The notes beneath the pieces were generated by a model that had not been told where the DNA came from, ran no database searches, and was given only the letters and a program-made list of their open reading frames with translations. 64,000 nucleotides of DNA, taken from the NCBI RefSeq assembly GCF_009765355.1, contig NZ_VTHK01000004.1:124001-188000 (forward strand). Reading direction: 5' to 3'. Below are positions 56,109 through 64,000 of the stretch, piece after piece (position 1 is the first letter of the stretch; each line of letters begins with the position of its first letter). The translations under genes were made by a program, and so were the position numbers. Origin of the DNA: Amycolatopsis anabasis. Lineage in GTDB: Bacteria > Actinomycetota > Actinomycetes > Mycobacteriales > Pseudonocardiaceae.

Positions 56109-57767
56109 TCAGGTGGGGTTGGGGACGCAGCCGGGGCCGGTGGTGAGGCCGAGCGCCCGGCGGGTGGCGTCCAGGTAGGCGCAGCCGTCGCGCTTGTTCG
56201 GCTCCACGTAACCGCCCTCGTGCCACTCGTTCCAGGCGTACAGGGACACGAAGTTGTCCACTGTGGACGGACGGTCCGAGGCGGCGATGTCGGCTCGCAC
56301 GTTCGCCAGGAGCTGCTCGTACTTCGGCAGGTCGGCGTCGTCGTACCAGCGGAAGGCGCGCCGCAGCGCGTCCGGGTCCGGGCCGGGGTCGCCGATGGCG
56401 ATCCCGATCCGCGGCCGCTCGTCGAAATCGGAACTCGCGCAGCGCACCAGGACCCCCGGGTAGTGGGTGAAGAACTCGCGCTGCCGGTCGGCGTACCGCT
56501 GGTACGACCGGGACTCGTCGAACTGGCCGAGGCAGCCGCTGCCGTCGAACCCGGTCCCCGCGGGCGGCACACCGTTCAACGTGATGAGCACTTCTTCGCC
56601 GAGTTTTTCCCGGGCACGCGCGCGCATCGCGTCGGTGAACCGCTTGGTGGCGACCGGGTCGATCCGGTCCGGGGTGCCGTCGCCGATGCCCCGCGCGTCG
56701 CAGACGCCGACGATCGGGCGGCCGTCGTTGGCGCGCAGGTAGTTCGGCTGGGTGAGGTAGGTGTCGACGAGGACGTTCGCGGCCTTGGTGATCTGTTCGG
56801 CGGGCACGGCCAGCGAGACGTTCCCGTCCTTCCAGGGGTGGATGCACGGCAGCACGTTGAAGTCGAGGTCCGCGCGGTTGCTCGCCCGCAGGAACGCCTT
56901 GAGCCCGTCGATGTAGTTCTCCGCGCCGCCGTCGGCCGGGTTCCAGTACCAGTAGAAGCTGAAGTACCGCAGCCCGGCGCTCGCCGCCTGGACGATCTGC
57001 TTGCGCAGGGTTTCCGGCTGGGCGTCGTCGTAGTACCCGATCGCCGGTTCGCGGTCGGTGAAGTCCTCGCCCGGCCAGTGCCACGCGTTGCGCGGCACCC
57101 CCGAACCCGCGAAGTCCCGCAGCCCGCCCCACCAGTCCTTGGCCCGGCCGTAGACGCGTTCGGTGTTCGCCATCATCGCCTGGTTGCCGTGCTCGTCGAA
57201 GGTCCCGAAGTAGACGGCGCCGGTGCGGTGGAAGGCGGGCCAGACGAACCCGAGCGGACCGTCGGTGCGGTACCCGCGACCGGCGAACTCGGCCTGGCGA
57301 GCCGCCGGGACCACCCGCCACTCGGCGCCGTTGGACATCCGGTACAGCACGTCGGTGCCCGGCAGCCGGGTCGCGGCGGCGTAGCCGACCACGCCCCCTT
57401 CGACGAAGTCCTGGGACTCGAGCAGGCGCCGCCGCTCCTCCGCCGAAGCCGTGAGGAGGTACGCCGACGTCGCCGCGGCCCGCAGCCGGTACACGGGCTG
57501 GCTGCCGTCGAACGCCTGCCGCCGCAGGAACCCGAGCCGGCTCGCCTGCGGGGTCATGCCGTACTGGTGCTGCGCCGACGCTCCCTCGGCCTGGGACAGG
57601 GTCCAGAACCACCCCGCCTGCCCGGCGGTCCGGTACTCCAGCAGCGGCACCGGATCGGTGACCTTGCCCTCGGCATTCCCGGCCGCCGCGGCGACCGGCG
57701 TCGCGAGCAACGCCATCAGCAAGGCGCCCACCAGCGCGATCCCGCTCAGCCTGCGCGAAGTCCCCAT
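56109..57767 (-). CDS. Secreted WbsX/GH99-like glycan-active protein
   Basis: 552 residues. Signal peptide at the N-terminus (RRLSGIALVGALLMALLATP). Residues about 30-190 are repeats like DPVPLLEYRTAGQAGWFWTL and NGAEWRVVPAARQAEFAGRG, DUF5648-type. The catalytic-like half has PAIGYYDDAQPETLRKQIVQ, YFSFYWYWNPADGGAENYID and YAWNEWHEGGYVEPN, the WbsX/GH99-like TIM-barrel pattern with a Glu pair. It probably hydrolyses or modifies a surface or environmental glycan. The ATG at 57767 follows a GC-rich leader. Confidence 0.75.
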   Translation of the reverse strand: MGTSRRLSGIALVGALLMALLATPVAAAAGNAEGKVTDPVPLLEYRTAGQAGWFWTLSQAEGASAQHQYGMTPQASRLGFLRRQAFDGSQPVYRLRAAATSAYLLTASAEERRRLLESQDFVEGGVVGYAAATRLPGTDVLYRMSNGAEWRVVPAARQAEFAGRGYRTDGPLGFVWPAFHRTGAVYFGTFDEHGNQAMMANTERVYGRAKDWWGGLRDFAGSGVPRNAWHWPGEDFTDREPAIGYYDDAQPETLRKQIVQAASAGLRYFSFYWYWNPADGGAENYIDGLKAFLRASNRADLDFNVLPCIHPWKDGNVSLAVPAEQITKAANVLVDTYLTQPNYLRANDGRPIVGVCDARGIGDGTPDRIDPVATKRFTDAMRARAREKLGEEVLITLNGVPPAGTGFDGSGCLGQFDESRSYQRYADRQREFFTHYPGVLVRCASSDFDERPRIGIAIGDPGPDPDALRRAFRWYDDADLPKYEQLLANVRADIAASDRPSTVDNFVSLYAWNEWHEGGYVEPNKRDGCAYLDATRRALGLTTGPGCVPNPT

Positions 57768-57918
57768 CTTGCCCCCGTCCCGTGCCGACGCCGGGAACTT
57801 TAGCGCGCACACGATCACCGCGTAGTGGGCTGCGGGCGGAAAACTGCAGCCAGCTCCACTGTGCTCGGTCGCTGGACCTGGTCAGATGGGGAGCGGCAAG
57901 AACGAAAGGGGGCCCGGG

Positions 57919-59157
57919 GTGGTCAGCCAGAGAACTCGGGTGTTGCGGGGTGTCCCGTATCTGCTGGCGGCGCTGCCGTCCAGCATGGCGGCGTTGCTGG
58001 CGCCGTTCGTGCTGATCGTCGCCGCGCTGGCGATCGTGATCGGCGGGGCCGGGCTGCTGCTGGTGCCCCTGGGCCTGCTCGTGCTGCGCGGGTGGACCGA
58101 CCTGAACCGCCTCTGGGCGGGCAGCGTCCTGCGCGCACCCGTCCCGTTGCGCTTCCGCCCGCTGCGCGGCGGCGTCTTCGGCTGGTGGCGCACGCAGCTG
58201 ACCGATCCGACCACCTACCGCGATCTCCTGTGGCTGCCGGTGCAGGTGGTGCTCGGCCTCCCGCTCGGGCTGTTCACGCTGGTGCTGGTCATGTTCCCGT
58301 TCGCCTCGGTGATCGGCATGTTCTTCTGGTGGGTGCCGGACAACTACGGGATGTCGCTGGTCCCGGACATCCCGATCACCGACTGGAAGACCGCGTTCGG
58401 CACCGGGCTGCCCGCCCTGCTGCTCAGCTCGGCGATGATCTGGTGGCTGGTCCCGCCGCTCGCCCACGGCTGGGCGTGGGTCAACCGCGCGGTCCTGGAC
58501 CGGTCCGGCACCGAGCAGCTCGAGGAGCGCGTCGACGAACTCACCGAGACCCGGGCCGGGGCGATCGATTCGCACGGCGCCGAGCTGCGCCGCATCGAAC
58601 GCGACCTGCACGACGGCACCCAGGCGAAGCTGGTCTCGATCGCGCTGCGGCTGGGCATCGCCCGGCAGACCCTGCGCGACGAACCGGAGACCGCCGCCGC
58701 GCTGCTCAAGGAGGCCAGCGAGGGCACCGAAGCCGCGATGGGCGAGCTGCGGACGATCGTGCGCACGATCTACCCGCCGATCCTGTCCGATCGGGGCCTG
58801 ATCGGCGCGCTGCGCTCGCTGGTCGCCGATTCGGGCGTGCCCGCGCACGCGGACCTCGAGGAGGTCGGCCCGCTGCCCGCCGCGGTCGAAGCGGCCGCCT
58901 ACTTCGTGGTGTCCGAGGCGCTGACCAACGTGGCCAAGCACGCCGAGGCGAACTTCGCCGTGGTGAAGGTGCGGCTCACCGGGGACCGGCTCGACGTCGA
59001 GGTCACCGACAACGGCAAGGGCGGGATCGACGAAACCCGCGGCAGCGGTGTCAACGGGATCCGCCGCCGGGTGGCCGCGCTGGACGGCACCACCACGGTG
59101 CTCAGCCCGCCGGGCGGCCCGACCTCGATCCTGGTGGAGCTGCCATGCGCGCGGTGA
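57919..59157 (+). CDS. Two-component sensor histidine kinase (NarL-type partner)
   Basis: About 412 residues. Four or five membrane spans in the first 180 residues, with a sensor-domain-like loop between helices (SLVPDIPITDWKTAF). The HisKA_3 dimerisation helix carries RRIERDLHDGTQAKLVSIAL with the phospho-acceptor His. The ATPase domain has VSEALTNVAKHAEA and VTDNGKGGIDETRGSGVNGI. Start at GTG 57919 is chosen after GAAAGGGGG; an ATG at 57886 is possible. It overlaps its response regulator by 13 bases. Confidence 0.85.
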   Translation: MVSQRTRVLRGVPYLLAALPSSMAALLAPFVLIVAALAIVIGGAGLLLVPLGLLVLRGWTDLNRLWAGSVLRAPVPLRFRPLRGGVFGWWRTQLTDPTTYRDLLWLPVQVVLGLPLGLFTLVLVMFPFASVIGMFFWWVPDNYGMSLVPDIPITDWKTAFGTGLPALLLSSAMIWWLVPPLAHGWAWVNRAVLDRSGTEQLEERVDELTETRAGAIDSHGAELRRIERDLHDGTQAKLVSIALRLGIARQTLRDEPETAAALLKEASEGTEAAMGELRTIVRTIYPPILSDRGLIGALRSLVADSGVPAHADLEEVGPLPAAVEAAAYFVVSEALTNVAKHAEANFAVVKVRLTGDRLDVEVTDNGKGGIDETRGSGVNGIRRRVAALDGTTTVLSPPGGPTSILVELPCAR

Positions 59158-59798
59158 TCGCGGAGGACAGCGTGCTGCTGTCGGAAGGGCTGACGCTGCT
59201 GCTCTCCCGCGCCGGGTTCGAGGTGGCCGCGACCGTGGCCGACGGCGACAAGTTCGTCGAGGCGGTCACCGAACACCGGCCGGACATCACGATCGTCGAC
59301 GTCCGGATGCCGCCGACCTTCCGCGACGAGGGCATCCGCGCGGCGATCGCGGCCCGGCGGGCGGTGCCCGGCCTGCGGGTGCTCGTGCTGTCGCAGTACG
59401 TCGAGACGACGTATGCGAGCGAACTGCTCGCCGACGCGAACGGCGGGGTCGGCTACCTGCTCAAGGACCGGGTCGGGCAGGTGGCGGAGTTCGTGGACGC
59501 GATCAAGCGGGTCGCGGCGGGCGGCACGGTGATGGATCCCGAGGTGGTGGCGCAGCTGCTGACCCGGCGCACCGACGATCCGATCGACGCGCTGACCCCG
59601 CGCGAACGCGAGGTGCTGTCGCTGATGGCGCAGGGCCACGGGAACCTGGCGATCTGCGAACGGCTGTTCATCGCGGAAACCTCGGTGCAGAAGCACATCG
59701 GCAGCATCTTCACCAAACTGGACCTGCCCGCCTCGGAAAGCGGTCACCGCCGCGTCCTCGCCGTGCTGGCCTACCTCAACTCCCAGCGCGGATCGTGA
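59145..59798 (+). CDS. LuxR/NarL-family response regulator
   Basis: 217 residues. Receiver domain with RAVIAEDSVLLSEGLTLLLS, phospho-acceptor Asp in ITIVDVRMPP, and VLSQYVETTY. A LuxR-type HTH follows: LTPREREVLSLMAQGHGNLA, RLFIAETSVQKHIGSIFTKL. Overlaps the kinase gene, so both come from one message. Target genes are not evident; the WbsX-like gene is divergent and could be one. Confidence 0.9.
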   Translation: MRAVIAEDSVLLSEGLTLLLSRAGFEVAATVADGDKFVEAVTEHRPDITIVDVRMPPTFRDEGIRAAIAARRAVPGLRVLVLSQYVETTYASELLADANGGVGYLLKDRVGQVAEFVDAIKRVAAGGTVMDPEVVAQLLTRRTDDPIDALTPREREVLSLMAQGHGNLAICERLFIAETSVQKHIGSIFTKLDLPASESGHRRVLAVLAYLNSQRGS

Positions 59799-59811
59799 CC
59801 CGGCCGGGTGC

Positions 59812-59860
59812 CATGAGGGGTCCCCTCCAGACAAAATTTGTCTGGAGGGGACCCCTCATG
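59812..59860. terminator. 49-bp perfect inverted repeat between convergent genes
   Basis: Left arm begins CATGAGGGGTCCCCTCCAG and the right arm ends with its exact complement CTGGAGGGGACCCCTCATG; 24 pairs, one central base. It lies between the response regulator and the acyl-CoA ligase ends, so it is a bidirectional terminator, possibly one copy of a family of such repeats in the genome. Confidence 0.8.
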
Positions 59861-59873
59861 AAAGGCCAGGGAG

Positions 59874-61565
59874 TCAGGCGTGCCGGGTCTTGGCGAGGTC
59901 GCCCAGGCCGAGGAGGTCCACGGCGCGTTCGCGCATTTCGACCTTGCGCACCTTGCCGGTGACCGTCATCGGGAACTCGTCGACGATGTGCACGTACCGC
60001 GGGACCTTGTAGTGCGCCAGCTTGCCGTCGCAGAACTCGCGCAGGCTCGCCGCGGTGAGCGGTTCGGCGCCCTCCCGCATCCGGATCCACGCCATCAGTT
60101 CCTCGCCGTACTTCGCGTCCGGCACCCCGATCACCTGGGCGTCGAGGATGTCCGGATGGGTGTAGAGGAACTCCTCGATCTCCCGCGGGTACAGGTTCTC
60201 GCCGCCGCGGATGACCATGTCCTTGATCCGGCCGGTGATGTTGAGGTAGCCGTCGGCGTCCATGACCGCCAGGTCGCCGGTGTGCATCCACCGCGCCGCG
60301 TCGATGGCCGCAGTGCTGTAGCTCGGCCCTGACGAGCAGGCCTCGCCGGTCTTGTCAGCTCCTTCCCAGTACCCCAGCATCACCGAATACCCGCGCGTGC
60401 ACAGTTCACCGGGTTCGCCGCGCGGCGCGGTCAGGCCGGTCTCCGGATCGACGACCTTGACCTCCAGATGCGGCCCGACCCGGCCGACCGTGGACACCCG
60501 GCGTTCGATCGAATCGTCCCGCCGGGTCTGGGTGGACACCGGCGAGGTCTCGGTCATGCCGTAGCAGATGGACACCTCCGCCATGCCCATCCGCTCGATG
60601 ACCTGCTTCATCACCTCGACCGGGCACGGCGAACCGGCCATGATCCCGGTGCGCAGGCTGGACAGGTCGAACGTGTCGAAGTCCGGATCGGACAGTTCGG
60701 CGATGAACATCGTCGGCACGCCGTACAGCGAGGTGCAGGATTCGGCCTGCACGGCGGCCAGGGTGGCCTTCGGTTCGAAGGACGGCGCCGGGATGACCAT
60801 GCACGCCCCGTGGCTGGTGCACGCGAGGTTGCCCATCACCATGCCGAAGCAGTGGTAGAAGGGCACCGGGATGCAGACCCGGTCGGCTTCGGTGTACCCG
60901 CACAGCTCCCCGACGAAGAACCCGTTGTTGAGAATGTTGTGGTGAGAAAGGGTCGCGCCCTTCGGGAATCCGGTCGTCCCCGAGGTGTACTGGATGTTGA
61001 TCGGATCGTCGGCGCTCAATCCCGCCTGGACGCGAGCCAGCCGCGTCGGGTCGGCCTGCTTTCCCTTGTCCAGCAAGGAGTTCCAGTGCTCGCCGCCGAG
61101 CAGCACGACGTGCTCGAGGGCCGCGCACTTCGGCCGGACCTCGCTGATCATCCCCGCGTAGTCGGAGGTCTTGAACTTCTCCGCGGCCACCAGCAGCCGG
61201 ATCCCGGCCTGGCCGAGCACGTATTCCAGCTCGTGCGACCGGTAGGCCGGGTTGATGTTGACCAGGATCGCGCCGATCTTCGCGGTCGCGTACTGGATGA
61301 GTGTCCACTCGGCACAGTTCGGCGCCCAGATGCCGACCCGGTCGCCCTTTTCGATCCCGAGGTCGAGCAGCCCGAGCGCGAGCGCGTTCACCTCGGCGGC
61401 GAGTTCGGCGTAGGTCCAGCGGCGATCGGTAGTGCGGTCGACCAGGGCATCCCGGTCGCCGAACGCGGCGACCGTGCGATCGAAGTTGTCGCCGATCGTG
61501 TCCCCCAGCAGCGGCACCTCGGAGATGCCCGACGAGTAGCTCGGCAGCACAGGGGTTTCCGGCAT
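59874..61565 (-). CDS. Acyl-CoA synthetase/AMP-binding ligase
   Basis: 563 residues from an ATG with GAGGAGG upstream. [20 protein letters not shown] is the AMP-binding P-loop, [12 protein letters not shown] the adenylate contact motif, [20 protein letters not shown] and [14 protein letters not shown] the hinge, and [14 protein letters not shown] the C-terminal catalytic Lys. The middle has [20 protein letters not shown], with an insertion of about ten residues before the TGD motif. It activates medium/long or aryl acids to acyl-CoA. Divergent from the YccF gene. Confidence 0.88.
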   Translation of the reverse strand: MPETPVLPSYSSGISEVPLLGDTIGDNFDRTVAAFGDRDALVDRTTDRRWTYAELAAEVNALALGLLDLGIEKGDRVGIWAPNCAEWTLIQYATAKIGAILVNINPAYRSHELEYVLGQAGIRLLVAAEKFKTSDYAGMISEVRPKCAALEHVVLLGGEHWNSLLDKGKQADPTRLARVQAGLSADDPINIQYTSGTTGFPKGATLSHHNILNNGFFVGELCGYTEADRVCIPVPFYHCFGMVMGNLACTSHGACMVIPAPSFEPKATLAAVQAESCTSLYGVPTMFIAELSDPDFDTFDLSSLRTGIMAGSPCPVEVMKQVIERMGMAEVSICYGMTETSPVSTQTRRDDSIERRVSTVGRVGPHLEVKVVDPETGLTAPRGEPGELCTRGYSVMLGYWEGADKTGEACSSGPSYSTAAIDAARWMHTGDLAVMDADGYLNITGRIKDMVIRGGENLYPREIEEFLYTHPDILDAQVIGVPDAKYGEELMAWIRMREGAEPLTAASLREFCDGKLAHYKVPRYVHIVDEFPMTVTGKVRKVEMRERAVDLLGLGDLAKTRHA

Positions 61566-61699
61566 GATGCCTCCTCGCTCTGACCGGTCGTCAATGACCG
61601 TCGACCGAGTGTAAAAAGCGGCCGGACCCCCAGCCACCCGCACATGGAGGGGTCGGCCGGTTGGCCCGGGTGGCGCAGCCGATGCGGCACAATGGCGGT

Positions 61700-62074
61700 A
61701 TGCGGCTGCTCCTGAACATCATCTGGCTGGTGCTGTGCGGTTTCTGGATGGCGATCGGCTACCTGCTGGCCGGGGTCATCTGCTGCATCCTGATCATCAC
61801 CATCCCGTTCGGGCTCGCCTCGTTCCGCATCGCGAACTACGCCCTCTGGCCGTTCGGCCGCACGGTGATCGACCGCCGCGACGCGGGCGCCCCCTCGCTG
61901 CTGGGCAATATCATCTGGGTGATCTTCGCGGGGATCTGGCTGGCCATCGGGCACGTGATCACCGGGATCGCGCTGTGCGTCACGATCATCGGCATCCCGC
62001 TGGGCATCGCCAACTTCAAGATGATCCCGGTGTCGCTGCTCCCGCTGGGCCGCGAGATCGTGCCGACGCCCTAG
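61700..62074 (+). CDS. YccF-domain inner membrane protein
   Basis: 124 residues with two copies of a hydrophobic unit: [20 protein letters not shown] and [20 protein letters not shown], then [20 protein letters not shown] and [20 protein letters not shown]. This internal duplication is the YccF family (DUF307) of bacterial inner membrane proteins of unknown function. Its stop overlaps that of the convergent phosphoesterase gene. Confidence 0.85.
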   Translation: MRLLLNIIWLVLCGFWMAIGYLLAGVICCILIITIPFGLASFRIANYALWPFGRTVIDRRDAGAPSLLGNIIWVIFAGIWLAIGHVITGIALCVTIIGIPLGIANFKMIPVSLLPLGREIVPTP

Positions 62075-62889
62075 TCCTCGGGCTCCCACGGCAACGGCAC
62101 GACCAGGCACGGGCCGCCGACGAACAGGCCGCCGTCCACGCCGAGCACCTTGCCGCCCGCGTAGAGATAAGGTCCCTCGATCTGGCTGGGGTGGATGCCG
62201 AGCTGATCGGCGATCACGCTGTGCCCGTGCACGATCCGCTCGCCGCCGAACTGCTCGAGCAGCCGCTGCGCCACCTCCGGCCCGTCCGGGCCGCGGAACG
62301 CGTACCGGGTGGTCATCCGCCGCCAGATGTCCCACCAGTCGGCGAGGTCGTCGCCCGCGAGGATCTCCGCGGCCGTCTCGTTGATCTCCTCGATCGTCGA
62401 GCCCCAGTCCAGGTACTCCAGCGTGTCCGAATGCATCAGCAGGTGGTCGGCGGCGTGCCCCATGAGCGGCCGCGTGCTCAGCCATTCGATGTGCTCGTCG
62501 GTCAGGCGGTCCTGGTCCGCGAGCAGCCCGCCGTTGATCTCCCAGCTGCGCGCGAAACTGCGCGGGCCGAAATCGGACGGCACCTCGGTGTCGCCGAAGT
62601 GGTACATCCCGAGCAGCAGGATCTCGTGGTTGCCCAGCAGCGTTCCGGCGAAACCGCCCGCTTCCCCGGCCTGCTCCTGCAGCCGCATCGCCAGGTCGAT
62701 CGCCCCGACGCCGTCCGGGCCCCGGTCCACGAAATCGCCGAGGAACCACAGGTGCGCGTCGCCGCCCGCCCAGTCGTCGGAGTCGTCGAGCAGCCCCTGC
62801 GCCCGCAGGGCGTCGGCCAGTTCGTCCCGATGCCCGTGCACATCGCCGACGACATAGGCCTTGACATCCGGCGGTTGGTCCTCACTCAC
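62071..62889 (-). CDS. Serine/threonine-phosphatase-like metallophosphoesterase
   Basis: 272 residues. [40 protein letters not shown] and [11 protein letters not shown] are the three metal motifs of the PPP family, followed by [11 protein letters not shown] as the last His. It may act on phosphoproteins or dinucleoside polyphosphates. The GTG start overlaps the HAD gene's end by 8 bases, so the two are coupled. Confidence 0.85.
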   Translation of the reverse strand: MSEDQPPDVKAYVVGDVHGHRDELADALRAQGLLDDSDDWAGGDAHLWFLGDFVDRGPDGVGAIDLAMRLQEQAGEAGGFAGTLLGNHEILLLGMYHFGDTEVPSDFGPRSFARSWEINGGLLADQDRLTDEHIEWLSTRPLMGHAADHLLMHSDTLEYLDWGSTIEEINETAAEILAGDDLADWWDIWRRMTTRYAFRGPDGPEVAQRLLEQFGGERIVHGHSVIADQLGIHPSQIEGPYLYAGGKVLGVDGGLFVGGPCLVVPLPWEPED

Positions 62890-63721
62890 CCTTCGACGAT
62901 AAGCCCTCCTGCCGGGTCCCCTCCCGGTGGCCGTCGCCGAACGGATCACGGGTACGCCCGATCAGGTCAGCGATCGAGTCGATCACCAGGGTCGGGCGGT
63001 ACGGGTAGCGCTCGGCGGTCTCCCGGGTCGAGATGCCGGTCAGCACCAGGATGGTCTGCAACCCGGCCTCGATCCCGGAATGCACGTCGGTGTCCATCCG
63101 GTCGCCGATCATCAGCGTCGATTCGGAGTGCGCGCCGAGCGAACGCAGGGCGGACCGCATCATCAGCGGGTTCGGCTTGCCCACGTAGTAGGGCTGCCGC
63201 CCGGTGGCCCGCTCGATCAGCGCGGCGATCGATCCGGTGGCGGGCAGCAGGCCCTCCAGGCTGGGGCCGGTGGCGTCCGGGTTGGTGGCGATGAACTTCG
63301 CGCCCGCCTCGATCAGCCGGATGGCGCGGGTGATCGCGGTGAAGCTGTAGGTGCGGGTCTCGCCGAGCACGACGTAGTCCGGGTCGACGTCGGTGAGCAC
63401 GTACCCGACCTCGTGCAGCGCGGTGGTCAGCCCGGCCTCGCCGATCACGAACGCCGAACCGCCCGGGCGCTGGTTCGCCAGGAACTTCGCGGTGGCCAGC
63501 GCGGAGGTCCAGATCGCGTCCTCGGGCACGTCCAGCCCGGTGCGGCCGAGCCGGGCCCGCAGGTCGCGCGGGGTGGAGATCGAGATGTTGGTCAGCACCA
63601 GGGACCGGATGTCGTGGGCGCGGAGTGCGGCGAGGAAGTCGGCGGCGCCGGGCACCAGGTGCTCCTCGTGCACCAGCACCCCGTCCATATCCGTCAGGTA
63701 GGTCCACTTGGGCTCGGTCAT
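62882..63721 (-). CDS. HAD-IIA family phosphatase (NagD-like)
   Basis: 279 residues. [12 protein letters not shown] is motif [18 protein letters not shown] motif [13 protein letters not shown] within the cap, and [20 protein letters not shown] motif IV. The class IIA cap lies between II and III. Related enzymes dephosphorylate nucleotides or sugar phosphates. Coupled to the metallophosphoesterase by an 8-base overlap. Confidence 0.85.
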   Translation of the reverse strand: MTEPKWTYLTDMDGVLVHEEHLVPGAADFLAALRAHDIRSLVLTNISISTPRDLRARLGRTGLDVPEDAIWTSALATAKFLANQRPGGSAFVIGEAGLTTALHEVGYVLTDVDPDYVVLGETRTYSFTAITRAIRLIEAGAKFIATNPDATGPSLEGLLPATGSIAALIERATGRQPYYVGKPNPLMMRSALRSLGAHSESTLMIGDRMDTDVHSGIEAGLQTILVLTGISTRETAERYPYRPTLVIDSIADLIGRTRDPFGDGHREGTRQEGLSSKGE

Positions 63722-63731
63722 ACCGATCACC

Positions 63732-64000
63732 CTATGCGGAGAAGGCCGGATGAACCGTGACCGTCGTGGCCTTGACCGACAACCTGACCGGCGCGTCCGG
63801 TTCGAGGCCCAGTTCCGCGGCCGCCGCCGGGGTGAGATCGGCGGCCAGGCCCGCCGCCCAGCCCGCCCCGGCCATCCGCACGCGGATCACCGATCCGTGT
63901 GGTTCGAGCGTGCCGACCACCGCGTCGACCGTGTTGCGCGGGCTGCCCGGCTGCCCGTCCTCGGCCGGGTACACGGCGACCGCGCTGGGCGCGAACACCG
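63732..64000 (-). CDS. ABC transporter ATPase, C-terminal TOBE part (molybdate-type)
   Basis: About 89 residues visible, entering from the right edge with [40 protein letters not shown] and [20 protein letters not shown]. These are the two strands and helix of a TOBE domain at the C-terminus of ModC-like import ATPases, which bind the transported oxyanion. The ATPase part lies outside the window; the stop is 10 bases from the HAD gene start. Confidence 0.7.
   Translation of the reverse strand, partial: VFAPSAVAVYPAEDGQPGSPRNTVDAVVGTLEPHGSVIRVRMAGAGWAAGLAADLTPAAAAELGLEPDAPVRLSVKATTVTVHPAFSA

Noticed and set aside
55163-56572. Upstream extension of the integrase frame
   Set aside because: The frame is open into host DNA, but AGGAGG and the catalytic motif fix the start at 55162.
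55942-58941. Long minus-strand frame of 999 codons
   Set aside because: Shadow overlapping the WbsX-like gene and opposite the histidine kinase; no domain.

Overview
The window is high-GC actinobacterial chromosome, most like a Pseudonocardiales genome such as Amycolatopsis. The signs are lipoproteins and DUF2530/DUF2771/DUF3027 genes typical of that order, frequent GTG and TTG starts, and very GC-rich codon use. It is interrupted by one complete 45.1-kb prophage. I could not run any search, so family names rest on motifs, size and gene order read directly.

Host left flank (1-10122): the 5' part of an NCS2-type permease, a DUF2530 protein, a sacsin/Hsp90-like ATPase overlapping a DUF3027 gene, a glutaminyl-peptide cyclotransferase-like lipoprotein, an MFS transporter, a DUF2771 lipoprotein, a cold-shock-domain protein, a small membrane protein, a HAD phosphatase, a TetR regulator, and the first 109 codons of an R2-like ligand-binding oxidase (R2lox).

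Prophage (10123-55216, 45,094 bp): it splits the R2lox gene at codon 109. Only a 3-bp core, GAA, is shared by attL and attR, and it encodes the metal-ligand Glu of the E-x-x-H motif. Exact excision would restore a 323-residue reading frame. Starting at attL, the prophage carries an HTH-TPR regulator facing a small operon (49-aa membrane peptide, BRO-N antirepressor). A long leftward block follows: small orphans, dATP/dGTP diphosphohydrolase domain, thioredoxin-like protein, family A DNA polymerase, sigma-like protein, metallophosphoesterase, two-piece primase, endonuclease VII, DnaB/RecA-like ATPase, Cas4/RecB-like nuclease, an immunity repressor resembling those of Cluster A mycobacteriophages, a phosphoribosyltransferase and many small proteins. 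The rightward block holds HNH, small and large terminase, portal, MuF-like protein, scaffold, capsid, connectors, tail genes, GH25 lysin and holin. A leftward Zn-finger gene and serine integrase abut attR. The order is that of a circularised Cluster A-like siphovirus permuted at attP.

Regulation: a 22-bp element (CAGCG-nn-GCTG, two bases, AGTAAAGTT) occurs at five intergenic places. Three lie between a gene end and the next ribosome binding site, one lies in a leftward promoter at the start of the early block, and one lies beside the repressor gene. A weaker copy lies in a rightward promoter ahead of the terminase genes. This resembles the stoperator system of phages L5 and Bxb1, but with a different, partly palindromic sequence. 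A 357-nt leader after the leftward promoter contains a tRNA-like fold.

Host right flank (55217-64000): the 3' part of R2lox, a secreted WbsX/GH99-like protein, a histidine kinase and response regulator, a long perfect inverted-repeat terminator, an acyl-CoA ligase, a YccF membrane protein, a metallophosphoesterase, a HAD-IIA phosphatase, and the C-terminus of an ABC ATPase with a TOBE domain.
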